17,609 bases of DNA from an uncultured Bacilli bacterium (lineage in GTDB: Bacteria; Bacillota_I; Bacilli_A; RF39; UBA660). Shown here one piece after another: positions 1 through 6,400 of the stretch (position 1 is its first letter; each line of letters begins with the position of its first letter). The DNA lies in NCBI GenBank assembly GCA_944332645.1, contig CALVKK010000013.1, positions 1 to 17,609 of the forward strand, in the 5' to 3' direction. The position numbers and the translations under genes are program-made. Below the pieces are notes generated by a model. That model saw only the letters and a list, made by a program, of their open reading frames with translations, did not search any database and was not told the origin of the DNA.

Positions 1-306
1 ATTTGCATTTATAAAACCTAAATCAAATTCATTGTTATGAGCAATTAATGGTAAATCTTCAATAAAATTAATAAATTTAGGTAAAACTATATCGATGGTA
101 TCTTTATCGATTAAATCAATATCTTTTATTCCTGTAATTTTAGTGATAACTTCTGGTAACTTTATCTGTGGGTTAATTAAATAATTAAATTGTGCTACTA
201 AGACATTGTTTTTGTATTTTAAAGCTCCTATTTCAATAATTAAATCTTTGTCTTTATTTAACCCTGTAGTTTCGATATCGAAAACAACATAATCATCATA
301 CATCAT
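1..306 (-). CDS. DnaQ/PolC-type 3'-5' exonuclease, C-terminus cut by window edge
   Basis: This is the first ~102 codons of a DEDD-family 3'-5' exonuclease; the rest lies beyond the left edge. I translated it by hand. The Exo I motif VVFDIETTGL supplies the catalytic Asp and Glu, and Exo II appears as LIAHNNEFDLGF near residue 90. This fold is shared by the DNA polymerase III epsilon subunit, the PolC exonuclease domain and stand-alone RNase T-like enzymes, and the fragment cannot separate them. Two adjacent ATG codons (306 and 303) follow AAGGAG at 5 and 8 bases, so either may start. The gene begins 10 bases after the argS stop and its ribosome site abuts that stop, so it is probably co-transcribed with argS under the T-box leader. 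Confidence 0.85.
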   Translation of the reverse strand, partial: MMYDDYVVFDIETTGLNKDKDLIIEIGALKYKNNVLVAQFNYLINPQIKLPEVITKITGIKDIDLIDKDTIDIVLPKFINFIEDLPLIAHNNEFDLGFINAN

Positions 307-315
307 AACAACTCC

Positions 316-1977
316 TTACATTTTGTCGATTGTTTTTATGCCTAAAATATTTAAACCATTTATCAAAACTAATTTAATAGCTGCTAATAACATTAATTTA
401 GAGTATTTGATTTGTTCATCAGCAATATTACTAATATTAATTTTTTCATAATATGATGAGAATTTTTGCGTCAAATTAAAAATATATTTAGTTAATAAAA
501 CAGATTCATTTGTTACTAACAAGTCGTTAATTAAGCTAGGAAATTCAAGTAAATCTTTAATTATTTGATATTCTAACTCATCAGTTAATCTGATTTCAAC
601 ATTTTGATATTGGTTATTTCTTAGAATAGAATTAATTCTAACAATACTATATAAAATATAAATAGCTGACTCACCAACAAAACTAGTTGCATTATTAAAA
701 TTGAAATTTACTATTTTATTTCTCGATACATTCAGCATCGTATATTTAATACAAGCATTAGTCAGTATTCTTAAAGTTGTTTCATTGCATTCTAGATTTC
801 TATTGTCAAATTCTTTTTTAATTTTTTCTCTTAAAGCTTTGATAAAATCAGTTACCAAGACTAAAGTACCATTGGATGTACTCATCTTATCACCATCTAA
901 TAAAACATAAGAATAACTGATTAATTGAGGTGCTTTATATCCTAAAATATCTAAAGTTGCTGCTATTTGTTTCATATAAACTTCTTGATCTTCGCCTAAG
1001 ACAATGTAATTATTGTTACTGTTTAAATCCATTTTATGCATCGTATAAGCTATATCTTTTATCGGATATAAAGATGTTTTATTTGATCTTGTTAGTACTA
1101 AAACAGGATCTTTAGTTGGAATGTCATAATCTGATAAGTCAACATAGTATCTTCCATTTTCGTCGATCTTTAATTTACCTTTTTCATTTATTTTATTTAA
1201 AATATTAGTTAAATAATTATTATAGACATAATCAGATTCATGAGTAAAAACATCAAAGTAAATCTCTAACTCATCAAATATTTTCATTTGTCCAGCGACA
1301 CATTTATCAGTAATATCTTTAAATTTATCGATCATTTCTTGATTACCTGATTCAACTAGTTCCAAATAGTCAAAAGCTTTTTGTTCTATTGTTTCATCTG
1401 TCTTAGCTTCATTACTTATTTTAACATAAACATCTAAAATATCATTAAAACTATTGGTTTTTAAGCCATACTTTTCAACACCAATAATCAATAATGCGAT
1501 TTTTTTACCCAAATCGTTAATAAAATAATGTCTTTCTACTTTATAACCAACAAATTCATAAAGATTAGCTAAGAAATCTCCAATCAGACTATTTCGACAT
1601 CTTCCCATATGTGGTTCAGCATTAGGATTAATTGAGGTGTGTTCGATCAATAAGGCATCATTATGTCCTTGATTTAAGGAACCATATTTTTGACCTTTTT
1701 TCAATATTTCTTTGATGACGTTACTTGCTTTATCATAATTTAGATAAAAATTAACATAAGGGCCCATTATATCAATTTTGGAAAATACTTTATCTACATC
1801 ATTGATTTTATCTTTTATTTTCTGGCTAATTTCCAACGGGTTTTTATTATTGTCATCTTTCAAACTAAAACAAGGAACACTGTAATCGCCCATTTCTTTT
1901 TTTGGTGGTATTTCAACGACGATATTTTTGTCACCTACTACTTCCTTAACCAAATTAATAATATAATTTTTATACAT
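316..1977 (-). CDS. argS: Arginyl-tRNA synthetase
   Basis: A class I aminoacyl-tRNA synthetase that charges tRNA-Arg in the cytoplasm. It has 553 residues, normal for ArgRS. The N-terminal ~100 residues fit the Arg-tRNA synthetase N domain that contacts the tRNA D-loop. The HIGH region reads NPNAEPHMGRCRNS, so the fourth HIGH position is Arg rather than His. The KMSKS loop appears as GDKMSTSNGT, and an all-helical anticodon-binding domain (DALR type) fills the C-terminus. I chose ATG at 1977 because AAAGGTGAT precedes it by a few bases. A longer in-frame start at 2040 lies inside the T-box terminator and is not credible. Expression should depend on uncharged tRNA-Arg through the upstream leader. 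The exonuclease gene follows after 10 bases. Confidence 0.96.
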   Translation of the reverse strand: MYKNYIINLVKEVVGDKNIVVEIPPKKEMGDYSVPCFSLKDDNNKNPLEISQKIKDKINDVDKVFSKIDIMGPYVNFYLNYDKASNVIKEILKKGQKYGSLNQGHNDALLIEHTSINPNAEPHMGRCRNSLIGDFLANLYEFVGYKVERHYFINDLGKKIALLIIGVEKYGLKTNSFNDILDVYVKISNEAKTDETIEQKAFDYLELVESGNQEMIDKFKDITDKCVAGQMKIFDELEIYFDVFTHESDYVYNNYLTNILNKINEKGKLKIDENGRYYVDLSDYDIPTKDPVLVLTRSNKTSLYPIKDIAYTMHKMDLNSNNNYIVLGEDQEVYMKQIAATLDILGYKAPQLISYSYVLLDGDKMSTSNGTLVLVTDFIKALREKIKKEFDNRNLECNETTLRILTNACIKYTMLNVSRNKIVNFNFNNATSFVGESAIYILYSIVRINSILRNNQYQNVEIRLTDELEYQIIKDLLEFPSLINDLLVTNESVLLTKYIFNLTQKFSSYYEKINISNIADEQIKYSKLMLLAAIKLVLINGLNILGIKTIDKM

Positions 1978-1995
1978 AAAATCACCTTTCAATAT

Positions 1996-2057
1996 AAAAA
2001 GACCCCATAATATAAGGACGAAATAAATCCGCGGTACCACCTTATTTTATAGAAGTC
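1996..2057 (-). terminator. T-box intrinsic terminator before argS
   Basis: The arm at 2057-2040, starting GACTTCTATAAAATAAGG, pairs with CCTTATATTATGGGGTC ending at 2001, using two G-U pairs, and TTTTT follows at 2000-1996. The loop contains the T-box motif, so this hairpin and the antiterminator exclude each other. Confidence 0.88.
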
Positions 2058-2194
2058 TATACTCTTTTATCTTTATAGCAGATCTGCTTTAAAACTCCAA
2101 GACGCGTTCATAAAACCTTATTGTTAACTTCCACTAATCGATAACTCACTATAAATAAGGGGTATTATTACTATTTCTCTTCTTCGTTTTAATA
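1996..2194 (-). promoter_or_regulatory. T-box leader (arginine) controlling argS
   Basis: The leader runs from the predicted start site near 2194 to the argS ribosome site. The hallmark T-box sequence AAGGTGGTACCGCGG lies at 2043-2029; its UGGU would pair with an ACCA tRNA end. Further upstream are stem I-like elements, including AGTGAGTTATCG and GAACGCGTCTTGGAG. The specifier would be CGC (2106-2104), an arginine codon after GAA and followed by a purine, as is usual in specifier loops. That agrees with the downstream gene. Uncharged tRNA-Arg should stabilise the antiterminator and allow readthrough. The motif and terminator are direct observation; the specifier assignment is inference from loop context. 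Confidence 0.93.
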
Positions 2195-2200
2195 AATTTA

Positions 2201-2229
2201 ATTTTAGCAAATTAACTATTATTTGTCAA
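2201..2229 (-). promoter_or_regulatory. Promoter of the argS T-box transcript
   Basis: TTGACA (2229-2224), a 17-base spacer and TAAAAT (2206-2201). Most of it lies inside the 3' end of the upstream small membrane protein gene, so argS has its own promoter although the genes are closely packed. Confidence 0.8.
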
Positions 2230-2535
2230 ATCACCATCTAATTTAATTTTAATACTGTTTTTAAATTTCATAATTAAAATAAATCCTAAATATAAAAACA
2301 CTGTAAAAATGACAAATATAATCATAAACATAATTGGAACTAATAATAAACTACTAAAACCAGCAGCTATTCCTTCGATTGTTTTACCACCAATTTTTAA
2401 TACTGTCGAGTTAGGATCGATTATCGATGTAACCAAAGACATAATGCCTAATACTATTCCAAAACCTAGGCTTCCAATCAAATTAATTTTTAAATAGGAT
2501 CCAAAACTTATTTTACTTAAATTTAAAATCTTCAT
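2212..2535 (-). CDS. Small two-helix membrane protein, unknown function
   Basis: A 107-residue hydrophobic protein with no family I can name confidently. Two membrane segments are visible: roughly residues 18-40, a Gly-rich segment with GSLGFGIVLGIM, and 60-90, running from LLLVPIMFMIIFV into FLYLGFILIM. A short polar tail (KFKNSIKIKLDGDL) follows. The general layout, a SFGSYLKIN-type amphipathic start then a Gly-rich helix, recalls small DUF3566-like membrane proteins, but that is only a resemblance. GAGGTGAT precedes the ATG at 2535. The gene lies 15 bases after the DedA stop and is probably co-transcribed with it. Its 3' end carries the argS promoter. Confidence 0.75.
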   Translation of the reverse strand: MKILNLSKISFGSYLKINLIGSLGFGIVLGIMSLVTSIIDPNSTVLKIGGKTIEGIAAGFSSLLLVPIMFMIIFVIFTVFLYLGFILIMKFKNSIKIKLDGDLTNNS

Positions 2536-2550
2536 TATATCACCTCAATA

Positions 2551-3174
2551 TCAATTATGATTTTTAGTTTTTTTCTTTTTCTTATAAAATATGTAGATGA
2601 AGACTACAAATATGAGAATTAATAATATGGCAACCATATGTGAATACGTATCAAAGATATTCAATATTGATGTCCAGTTTTCACCAACGATCGCACCTAA
2701 TATAATCAAAACCGTATTCCAAATTAATGAGCCGACAGTTGTGTATAGCAAAAATTTCCCCATTGGCATTTCGCTCATACCAGCTGGAATTGAGATTAGA
2801 CTTCTAACAATAGGAATAAAACGGCAGAAGAATACTGTCTTATTTCCTTTAGTGTCAAACCACTGATCAGCTTTGTCAATATCACTATTCTTTAATCTTA
2901 ATATTTTTCCTATTTTACCAGAAATTATTTTTTTTAATCTATCTTTGTTTAATATCTTACCAATATAATATAAAACTATCGCCCCAATTATTGAACCTAA
3001 GGTAGCAAATATAATCATTAATACTATATTCAATTTGCTGTAAGTCGTCATAAATCCACCGAAAAGTAAAATTACTTCTGATGGTATTGGGGGGAAAATA
3101 TTCTCGATGGCTATTAAAAGAAAAACTCCAATATAACCAAATTGATTCATCATTGATATAATAAATTCTTGCAT
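2551..3174 (-). CDS. DedA family (SNARE-associated/VTT domain) membrane protein
   Basis: A 207-residue DedA-superfamily protein. Members move or scramble lipids across the cytoplasmic membrane; Bacillus UptA recycles undecaprenyl phosphate and PetA handles phosphatidylethanolamine. The family signature is clear: the re-entrant ENIFPPIPSE motif near residues 24-33, the Gly-rich segment with GAIVLYYIGK, the FFCRFIPIVRSLISIPAGM motif near 115-133, and WNTVLIILGAIVG in a later helix. A final helix near 180-200 is followed by a basic tail (KKKKKTKN). The start at 3174 follows AAAAGGAGAAGAA. The stop is TGA. Which lipid is carried cannot be told from sequence. TagO later in the window uses the same undecaprenyl carrier, but the two genes are far apart. 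Confidence 0.93.
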   Translation of the reverse strand: MQEFIISMMNQFGYIGVFLLIAIENIFPPIPSEVILLFGGFMTTYSKLNIVLMIIFATLGSIIGAIVLYYIGKILNKDRLKKIISGKIGKILRLKNSDIDKADQWFDTKGNKTVFFCRFIPIVRSLISIPAGMSEMPMGKFLLYTTVGSLIWNTVLIILGAIVGENWTSILNIFDTYSHMVAILLILIFVVFIYIFYKKKKKTKNHN

Positions 3175-3244
3175 TTCTTCTCCTTTTAATTAAATTATTT
3201 CTTAAATATGTGATTAATCTTTTTTATTTAGATCTTTCTTTAAT

Positions 3245-3273
3245 ATTTTACCAATTATCTATGAAAGAAACAA
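3245..3273 (-). promoter_or_regulatory. Candidate promoter of the DedA operon
   Basis: TTGTTT (3273-3268), 17 bases, TAAAAT (3250-3245), about 70 bases before the DedA start. The -35 is weak. A palindromic AT element lies immediately upstream (3280-3299). Confidence 0.4.
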
Positions 3274-3343
3274 GAGTATTTGTAATAATTATAATTATTT
3301 GACTTATAGTTGGCATTGATAAATTATTTTGAAAAGATTACTG

Positions 3344-4237
3344 CTAAATATTATTAATCAGCATATTACCAACCTTATTTATTAATGCTTGGCATATTTC
3401 ATCATCATTAATTAAAGTAACTGAAAATGTTTTATACCCAATTCTATTTATACTAGCCCCACAGTGATAGACTATTTTTTTATCTAAAATAAAATATCGG
3501 TCATGAAAGGTATTGTTATATATAACTTTTAAATTTTTATATTGCTGATTATACTTTATAACATCCTGTTTGGTTAATAAATTATTAGATTTTGTTATGA
3601 TAGTTACTTTTATCTTTAGTCTTTTAATTATATCAAGTAAAGTGTAATCAGCATAATTATCAATAATTATTAATTCTTTAGTGGCATCATTAAATATTTC
3701 CTGTATTTTAGAATAGGCATCGTAAATTTGACCGTTAAAATATATTTCATTAACTTTTTGTTTTTCTTCAAATTTAGCAAATGATGATTCTAATACTTTG
3801 ATTTTTTCATGATCTTCTAATACCAAATTATTAATGTATTTTTGTTCGATTAAATTAGTTGATATATATTTTCTCATGGATACAAAAGTATTAATAATTT
3901 TGATGCTTGTAGTTACAGCTGTCTTAGTATGAAGAACACTAGAAAGCATCGCAACACCTTGTTCAGTAAATACATACGGATTATATCTTCTACCACCTTT
4001 TATATTTGAGGTTCCAGTTTGGAACCTCAAGCTACTATATTCTTCATCTGTTAATTGAAACAGAAAATTCTTAGGAAATCTTTCTATATGTCTCTTAACT
4101 GCCTTATTTATATCTTTAGTACCATTGGTGCATTCATAAAGTTTAGCCAAATCACTATCTAACATTACTTGAACTCCTCTTATTTCATAGATTAGTTTTT
4201 CTATATTCACTTCATTTTTTATAATAACTTCATTCAT
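3344..4237 (-). CDS. ORF6N-domain protein with PLD-like C-terminal region
   Basis: A 297-residue protein with an N-terminal ORF6N DNA-binding domain (about residues 10-115), the domain found in phage antirepressor-like proteins. Visible marks are YEIRGVQVMLDSDLAKLYE, the RHIERFPKNFLFQLT block and FTEQGVAMLSSVLHT. A central stretch (~130-165) is rich in Glu/Lys and may form a coiled coil. The C-terminal half holds TKELIIIDNYAD and FHDRYFILD (His245), then HCGASINRIG, resembling half of a phospholipase D-type fold; no full HKD motif is present. Such genes are common in chromosomes as accessory or phage-derived loci. The start follows GGAGGT. It has its own strong promoter, overlapping a LexA-like box (4291-4304). 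The stop is TAG. The biological role is unknown. Confidence 0.88.
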   Translation of the reverse strand: MNEVIIKNEVNIEKLIYEIRGVQVMLDSDLAKLYECTNGTKDINKAVKRHIERFPKNFLFQLTDEEYSSLRFQTGTSNIKGGRRYNPYVFTEQGVAMLSSVLHTKTAVTTSIKIINTFVSMRKYISTNLIEQKYINNLVLEDHEKIKVLESSFAKFEEKQKVNEIYFNGQIYDAYSKIQEIFNDATKELIIIDNYADYTLLDIIKRLKIKVTIITKSNNLLTKQDVIKYNQQYKNLKVIYNNTFHDRYFILDKKIVYHCGASINRIGYKTFSVTLINDDEICQALINKVGNMLINNI

Positions 4238-4278
4238 AATTTACCTCCAAAAAAAATATGATTAACTCCTACGAGCCA

Positions 4279-4308
4279 ATCATATCATAACGAATGTATG
4301 TTTGTCAA
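4279..4308 (-). promoter_or_regulatory. Promoter of the ORF6N gene with LexA-like box
   Basis: TTGACA (4308-4303), 18 bases, TATGAT (4284-4279). On plus, CGAATGTATGTTTG at 4291-4304 overlaps the -35 and fits the Bacillus LexA (DinR) consensus CGAACRNRYGTTYG at 13 of 14 positions. The only mismatch, T for C at position 5, also occurs in the known B. subtilis recA box. Repression by LexA and release on DNA damage is the inference. Confidence 0.65.
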
Positions 4309-4316
4309 TAAAAATA

Positions 4317-4330
4317 TTACTTTAAAGTAA
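4317..4330 (-). terminator. AT-rich palindrome, weak terminator candidate
   Basis: TTACTTTAAAGTAA is a perfect 14-base palindrome directly after the DUF1848 stop. Reading on the minus strand it is followed by TATTTTTATT. The stem is almost all A-T, so termination would be weak; it could also be a protein site next to the ORF6N promoter. Confidence 0.35.
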
Positions 4331-4331
4331 A

Positions 4332-5219
4332 TTATTTTGTTCTAACTTTTATGGTATCATCTTTGTCGATTTGCCCAATCAATAAAGAAGAATTTATATC
4401 GTGTTTAGAAAAATTTTCATTTACTTTACCTTCATCAAAATTAGCGTAACAATACTTACACATATATTTACAGGAATTATAATAACCTATATCAACTAGC
4501 TCAACACAATTACATTTTTTATCTTTTCGTGCTCGCCAAGTTTTATACTTTTTTCCAGTTAGTTTATAGGCTAGTTCATGTGATAGACAATCATTTTTAA
4601 TAAAACCATATTCAACTAAATTTCTGTTTTCGAAACAAGTTTGAACAGTCATATTATTTTTTTTCGCACTTTCACTAAAATTGAGCCCAATTTGTTGATA
4701 ATCATTTTCAGTCAAAGTACGATATTTTAAAGTGCTTTTGTTTTTTCGTACATTTTTATAATCATCCAAAAAAGAAACAATAATCGTTTTCACATATCCG
4801 TTTAATAAATTACACATTTTATCGAAAGATTTAAGATGATATTCTAAAGTATATTTATCACTTATAAAAATAGGATCGTAACGAACACAAACATTTTCAA
4901 TTCCAATTATATTGGATAATTTCTTTATTGATTCAATAATCAATCCTTTTGGTAGTACATTGGGTTCGATATCATTATGATATGGCGTTAAAGTAATATG
5001 AAAAAGAATCGGTTTATCGATTTTAGCTATATATTTTAAAATAGGAAGCGGATTTTTAGTACAAAAAAGTATCATATCAACATCACTAACGTTAATGCGA
5101 CTAACTAACTTAGGATTAAATGGATTCTGTACATCAAAATAACCAGCTTCATAACGTTTAATAAACCAATCGGAATAAAATGCGATTATGTCAGTCCGAC
5201 CACTTACAAAAAGAACCAT
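4332..5219 (-). CDS. DUF1848 family protein with radical-SAM-like Cys motif
   Basis: A 295-residue DUF1848 family member, recognised by the start SGRTDIIAFYSDWF, NPFNPKLVSRI, FCTKNPLPIL and the tail HDINSSLLIG. Near the C-terminus are C236 and C238, then C250-x3-C254-x2-C257 followed by Tyr (SCKYMCKYCYANF). The CX3CX2C-Tyr pattern is that of radical SAM enzymes such as spore photoproduct lyase, but here it comes after the presumed barrel instead of before it. No reaction is established for the family that I know of. The gene follows ogt by 12 bases and must share its promoter. The ATG at 5219 has only a weak GAAGTGAAT ribosome site, suggesting coupling to ogt translation; the ogt TGA stop is in the same frame, five codons upstream. 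Confidence 0.88.
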   Translation of the reverse strand: MVLFVSGRTDIIAFYSDWFIKRYEAGYFDVQNPFNPKLVSRINVSDVDMILFCTKNPLPILKYIAKIDKPILFHITLTPYHNDIEPNVLPKGLIIESIKKLSNIIGIENVCVRYDPIFISDKYTLEYHLKSFDKMCNLLNGYVKTIIVSFLDDYKNVRKNKSTLKYRTLTENDYQQIGLNFSESAKKNNMTVQTCFENRNLVEYGFIKNDCLSHELAYKLTGKKYKTWRARKDKKCNCVELVDIGYYNSCKYMCKYCYANFDEGKVNENFSKHDINSSLLIGQIDKDDTIKVRTK

Positions 5220-5231
5220 AATTAATTCACT

Positions 5232-5756
5232 TCAATTCTTATATGAAAACTTCGTCATATCATGACCTTCAATTTGTAATAATATAATTTTTTTATCAAT
5301 TCCTCCTGCATATCCTGTTAAATTGCCATTGGTACCGACAACACGATGACAAGGAATAATAATAGAAATAGGATTATGCCCGACTGCTCCCCCTACTGCT
5401 TGAGCAGACATTTTATCTTTGCGTAAATTTTTAGTTATTTTATTAGCGATATCTTTATATGTTGTAATTTTACCATATGGAATATCGCACAATATCTTCC
5501 ATACTTCTTTTTGAAATTTTGTCCCTTGTGGTTTTAGTTTTAGCCTATTGATACTAATTTTTTCACCATTAAAATATTTATCTAGCCAACTTTTAACTTG
5601 ATTAAATATTTCTAAATCATCATTATCTATTAACTCATCATCTATTTTATAAAGATAATATTTTTGATTTTTTATCCATAAACCAGTTAAACTTTCACCA
5701 TCACTCGTCAATAATAACTGTCCAACTGGTGAATCATAATTTGTCTTGTATATCAT
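5232..5756 (-). CDS. ogt: Methylated-DNA-[protein]-cysteine S-methyltransferase
   Basis: A 174-residue suicide DNA repair protein that transfers the alkyl group of O6-methylguanine onto its own cysteine. The active-site motif PCHRVVG is intact (Cys136). Around it are the helix-turn-helix segment with IPYGKITTYKDIA, the AVGGAVGHNP loop and GNLTGYAGG. An N-terminal ribonuclease-like domain of ~80 residues is present, so the length is normal for Ogt. There is no AdaA-type domain. The start at 5756 follows GGAAGGTAA. The transcript has a ~100-base leader from a consensus promoter with a LexA-like box. The DUF1848 gene follows in the same operon. The stop is TGA. Confidence 0.95.
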   Translation of the reverse strand: MIYKTNYDSPVGQLLLTSDGESLTGLWIKNQKYYLYKIDDELIDNDDLEIFNQVKSWLDKYFNGEKISINRLKLKPQGTKFQKEVWKILCDIPYGKITTYKDIANKITKNLRKDKMSAQAVGGAVGHNPISIIIPCHRVVGTNGNLTGYAGGIDKKIILLQIEGHDMTKFSYKN

Positions 5757-5786
5757 TTACCTTCCAACTTTCGTAATAAAAATTTC

Positions 5787-5805
5787 TAACGATTAAATTT
5801 CGTTA
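5787..5805. repeat. Inverted repeat in the ogt leader
   Basis: TAACGA and TCGTTA face each other across 7 bases, between the start site and the ogt ribosome site. TAACGAAA also occurs in the promoter at 5871-5878. It may be an operator half-site pair or a short RNA hairpin. Confidence 0.4.
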
Positions 5806-5862
5806 ACTTTTTTAGTAATTCAAATTAATATGTTTAGGTGTTTTATTTTATTACCTATCTAA

Positions 5863-5891
5863 ATTATATATAACGAAAATTTGTTTGTCAA
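5863..5891 (-). promoter_or_regulatory. Consensus promoter of ogt with LexA-like box
   Basis: TTGACA (5891-5886), 17 bases, TATAAT (5868-5863): both hexamers perfect. On plus, CGAAAATTTGTTTG at 5874-5887 fits the Bacillus LexA consensus at 12 of 14 positions and overlaps the -35 exactly as in the ORF6N promoter. A perfect promoter with an overlapping operator is typical of a repressed, inducible gene. Confidence 0.72.
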
Positions 5892-5963
5892 TGACATTTT
5901 GACAAATATTTAACCTTGAAATATTTGTCCTTATAAAAATAGCAGGATTGTCTAGTAAACTAC

Positions 5964-6157
5964 CTATTCCGTTGGACAGTTATATTTTACATTTTTAAAT
6001 ATATGAATAACTGTTACTATAACTTCTTCTTTAATGCTATAATAATGATTAACTAAGAATCCTTTATCCACTAAACCTCATCATATTTAATTTTAAACCC
6101 CCTCTATTTTCTATAATAATATTAAATTTTTCATTTTCAATTTCTATTTGCTTTAGT
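5964..6157 (-). pseudogene. Possible degenerate RelE/ParE-like toxin remnant
   Basis: Two adjoining frames on minus read like one protein. The first gives IEIENEKFNIIIENRGG and then LKLNMMRFSG before a stop. The next frame gives FLVNHYYSIKEEVIVTVI and HIFKNVKYN, ending at TAG (5966-5964). The pattern of Gly-Leu, Arg, then a Tyr-Tyr strand followed by an alternating Val/Ile strand and His-Ile resembles the C-terminal beta sheet of RelE/ParE toxins. The second part alone could be a 35-codon GTG-start frame (6071) after GATGAGG. No N-terminal toxin part or antitoxin is visible. The family is a guess; the frame break is seen directly. Confidence 0.3.
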
Positions 6158-6167
6158 TATCATATAA

Positions 6168-6345
6168 ATGGACATGATGGAATTTATAATACATATTACA
6201 AATCCCATCGAACCTGTCATAATTGATTTAAAGGATGAATCATTATTACAAAACTGATATACAATGGCTATATAATGATTGCAAAAAAGTTCCTGAAGAA
6301 ATAAACAGAATATTCACTGAAGAATGTCAGCATAAAGATATCTAA
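6168..6345 (+). pseudogene. Frameshifted fragment of unknown origin
   Basis: From ATG at 6168 a frame gives 29 residues, including IIHITNPIEPVIIDLKDE, then stops at TGA. Skipping one A in the AAAA run just before that stop would continue into DIQWLYNDCKKVPEEINRIF and end at TAA (6343-6345), making ~58 residues. No ribosome site is visible and no family is recognised. It may be a pseudogene or chance. Confidence 0.22.
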
Positions 6346-6366
6346 CTTTAAAATTTTTTATTTATA

Positions 6367-6400
6367 AAAAGACAAATCCACATATGTAGATTTGTCTTTT
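6367..6400. terminator. Bidirectional terminator after the DUF5661 gene
   Basis: AAAAGACAAATC and GATTTGTCTTTT form a perfect 12-base stem around a 10-base loop. On minus it runs into TTTTTAT. The DUF5661 stop codon overlaps the outer stem. Confidence 0.85.

Larger units (their letters stand above)
5892..6366. other. Gene-poor stretch with decayed coding fragments
   Basis: About 475 bases between the ogt promoter and the DUF5661 terminator hold no intact gene. Short open stretches on both strands look protein-like but are broken by stops and frame changes (see the two fragments listed here). I see no tRNA, no CRISPR repeats and no clear insertion-sequence ends. It reads as an eroded accessory locus. 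Confidence 0.6.

Noticed and set aside
1978..2040. Longer argS start at 2040
   Set aside because: It lies in the T-box terminator loop and its codons are leader RNA; ATG 1977 has a proper ribosome site.
2309..2866. Plus-strand reading frames across the DedA region and similar antisense frames elsewhere
   Set aside because: They are antisense shadows of recognised minus-strand genes, with no ribosome sites or family features.
5940..5995. Insertion-sequence end (GTTGGACAGTT and nearby GGATTGTCTAG)
   Set aside because: The bases recall some IS termini, but no matching opposite end, target duplication or transposase frame is present.
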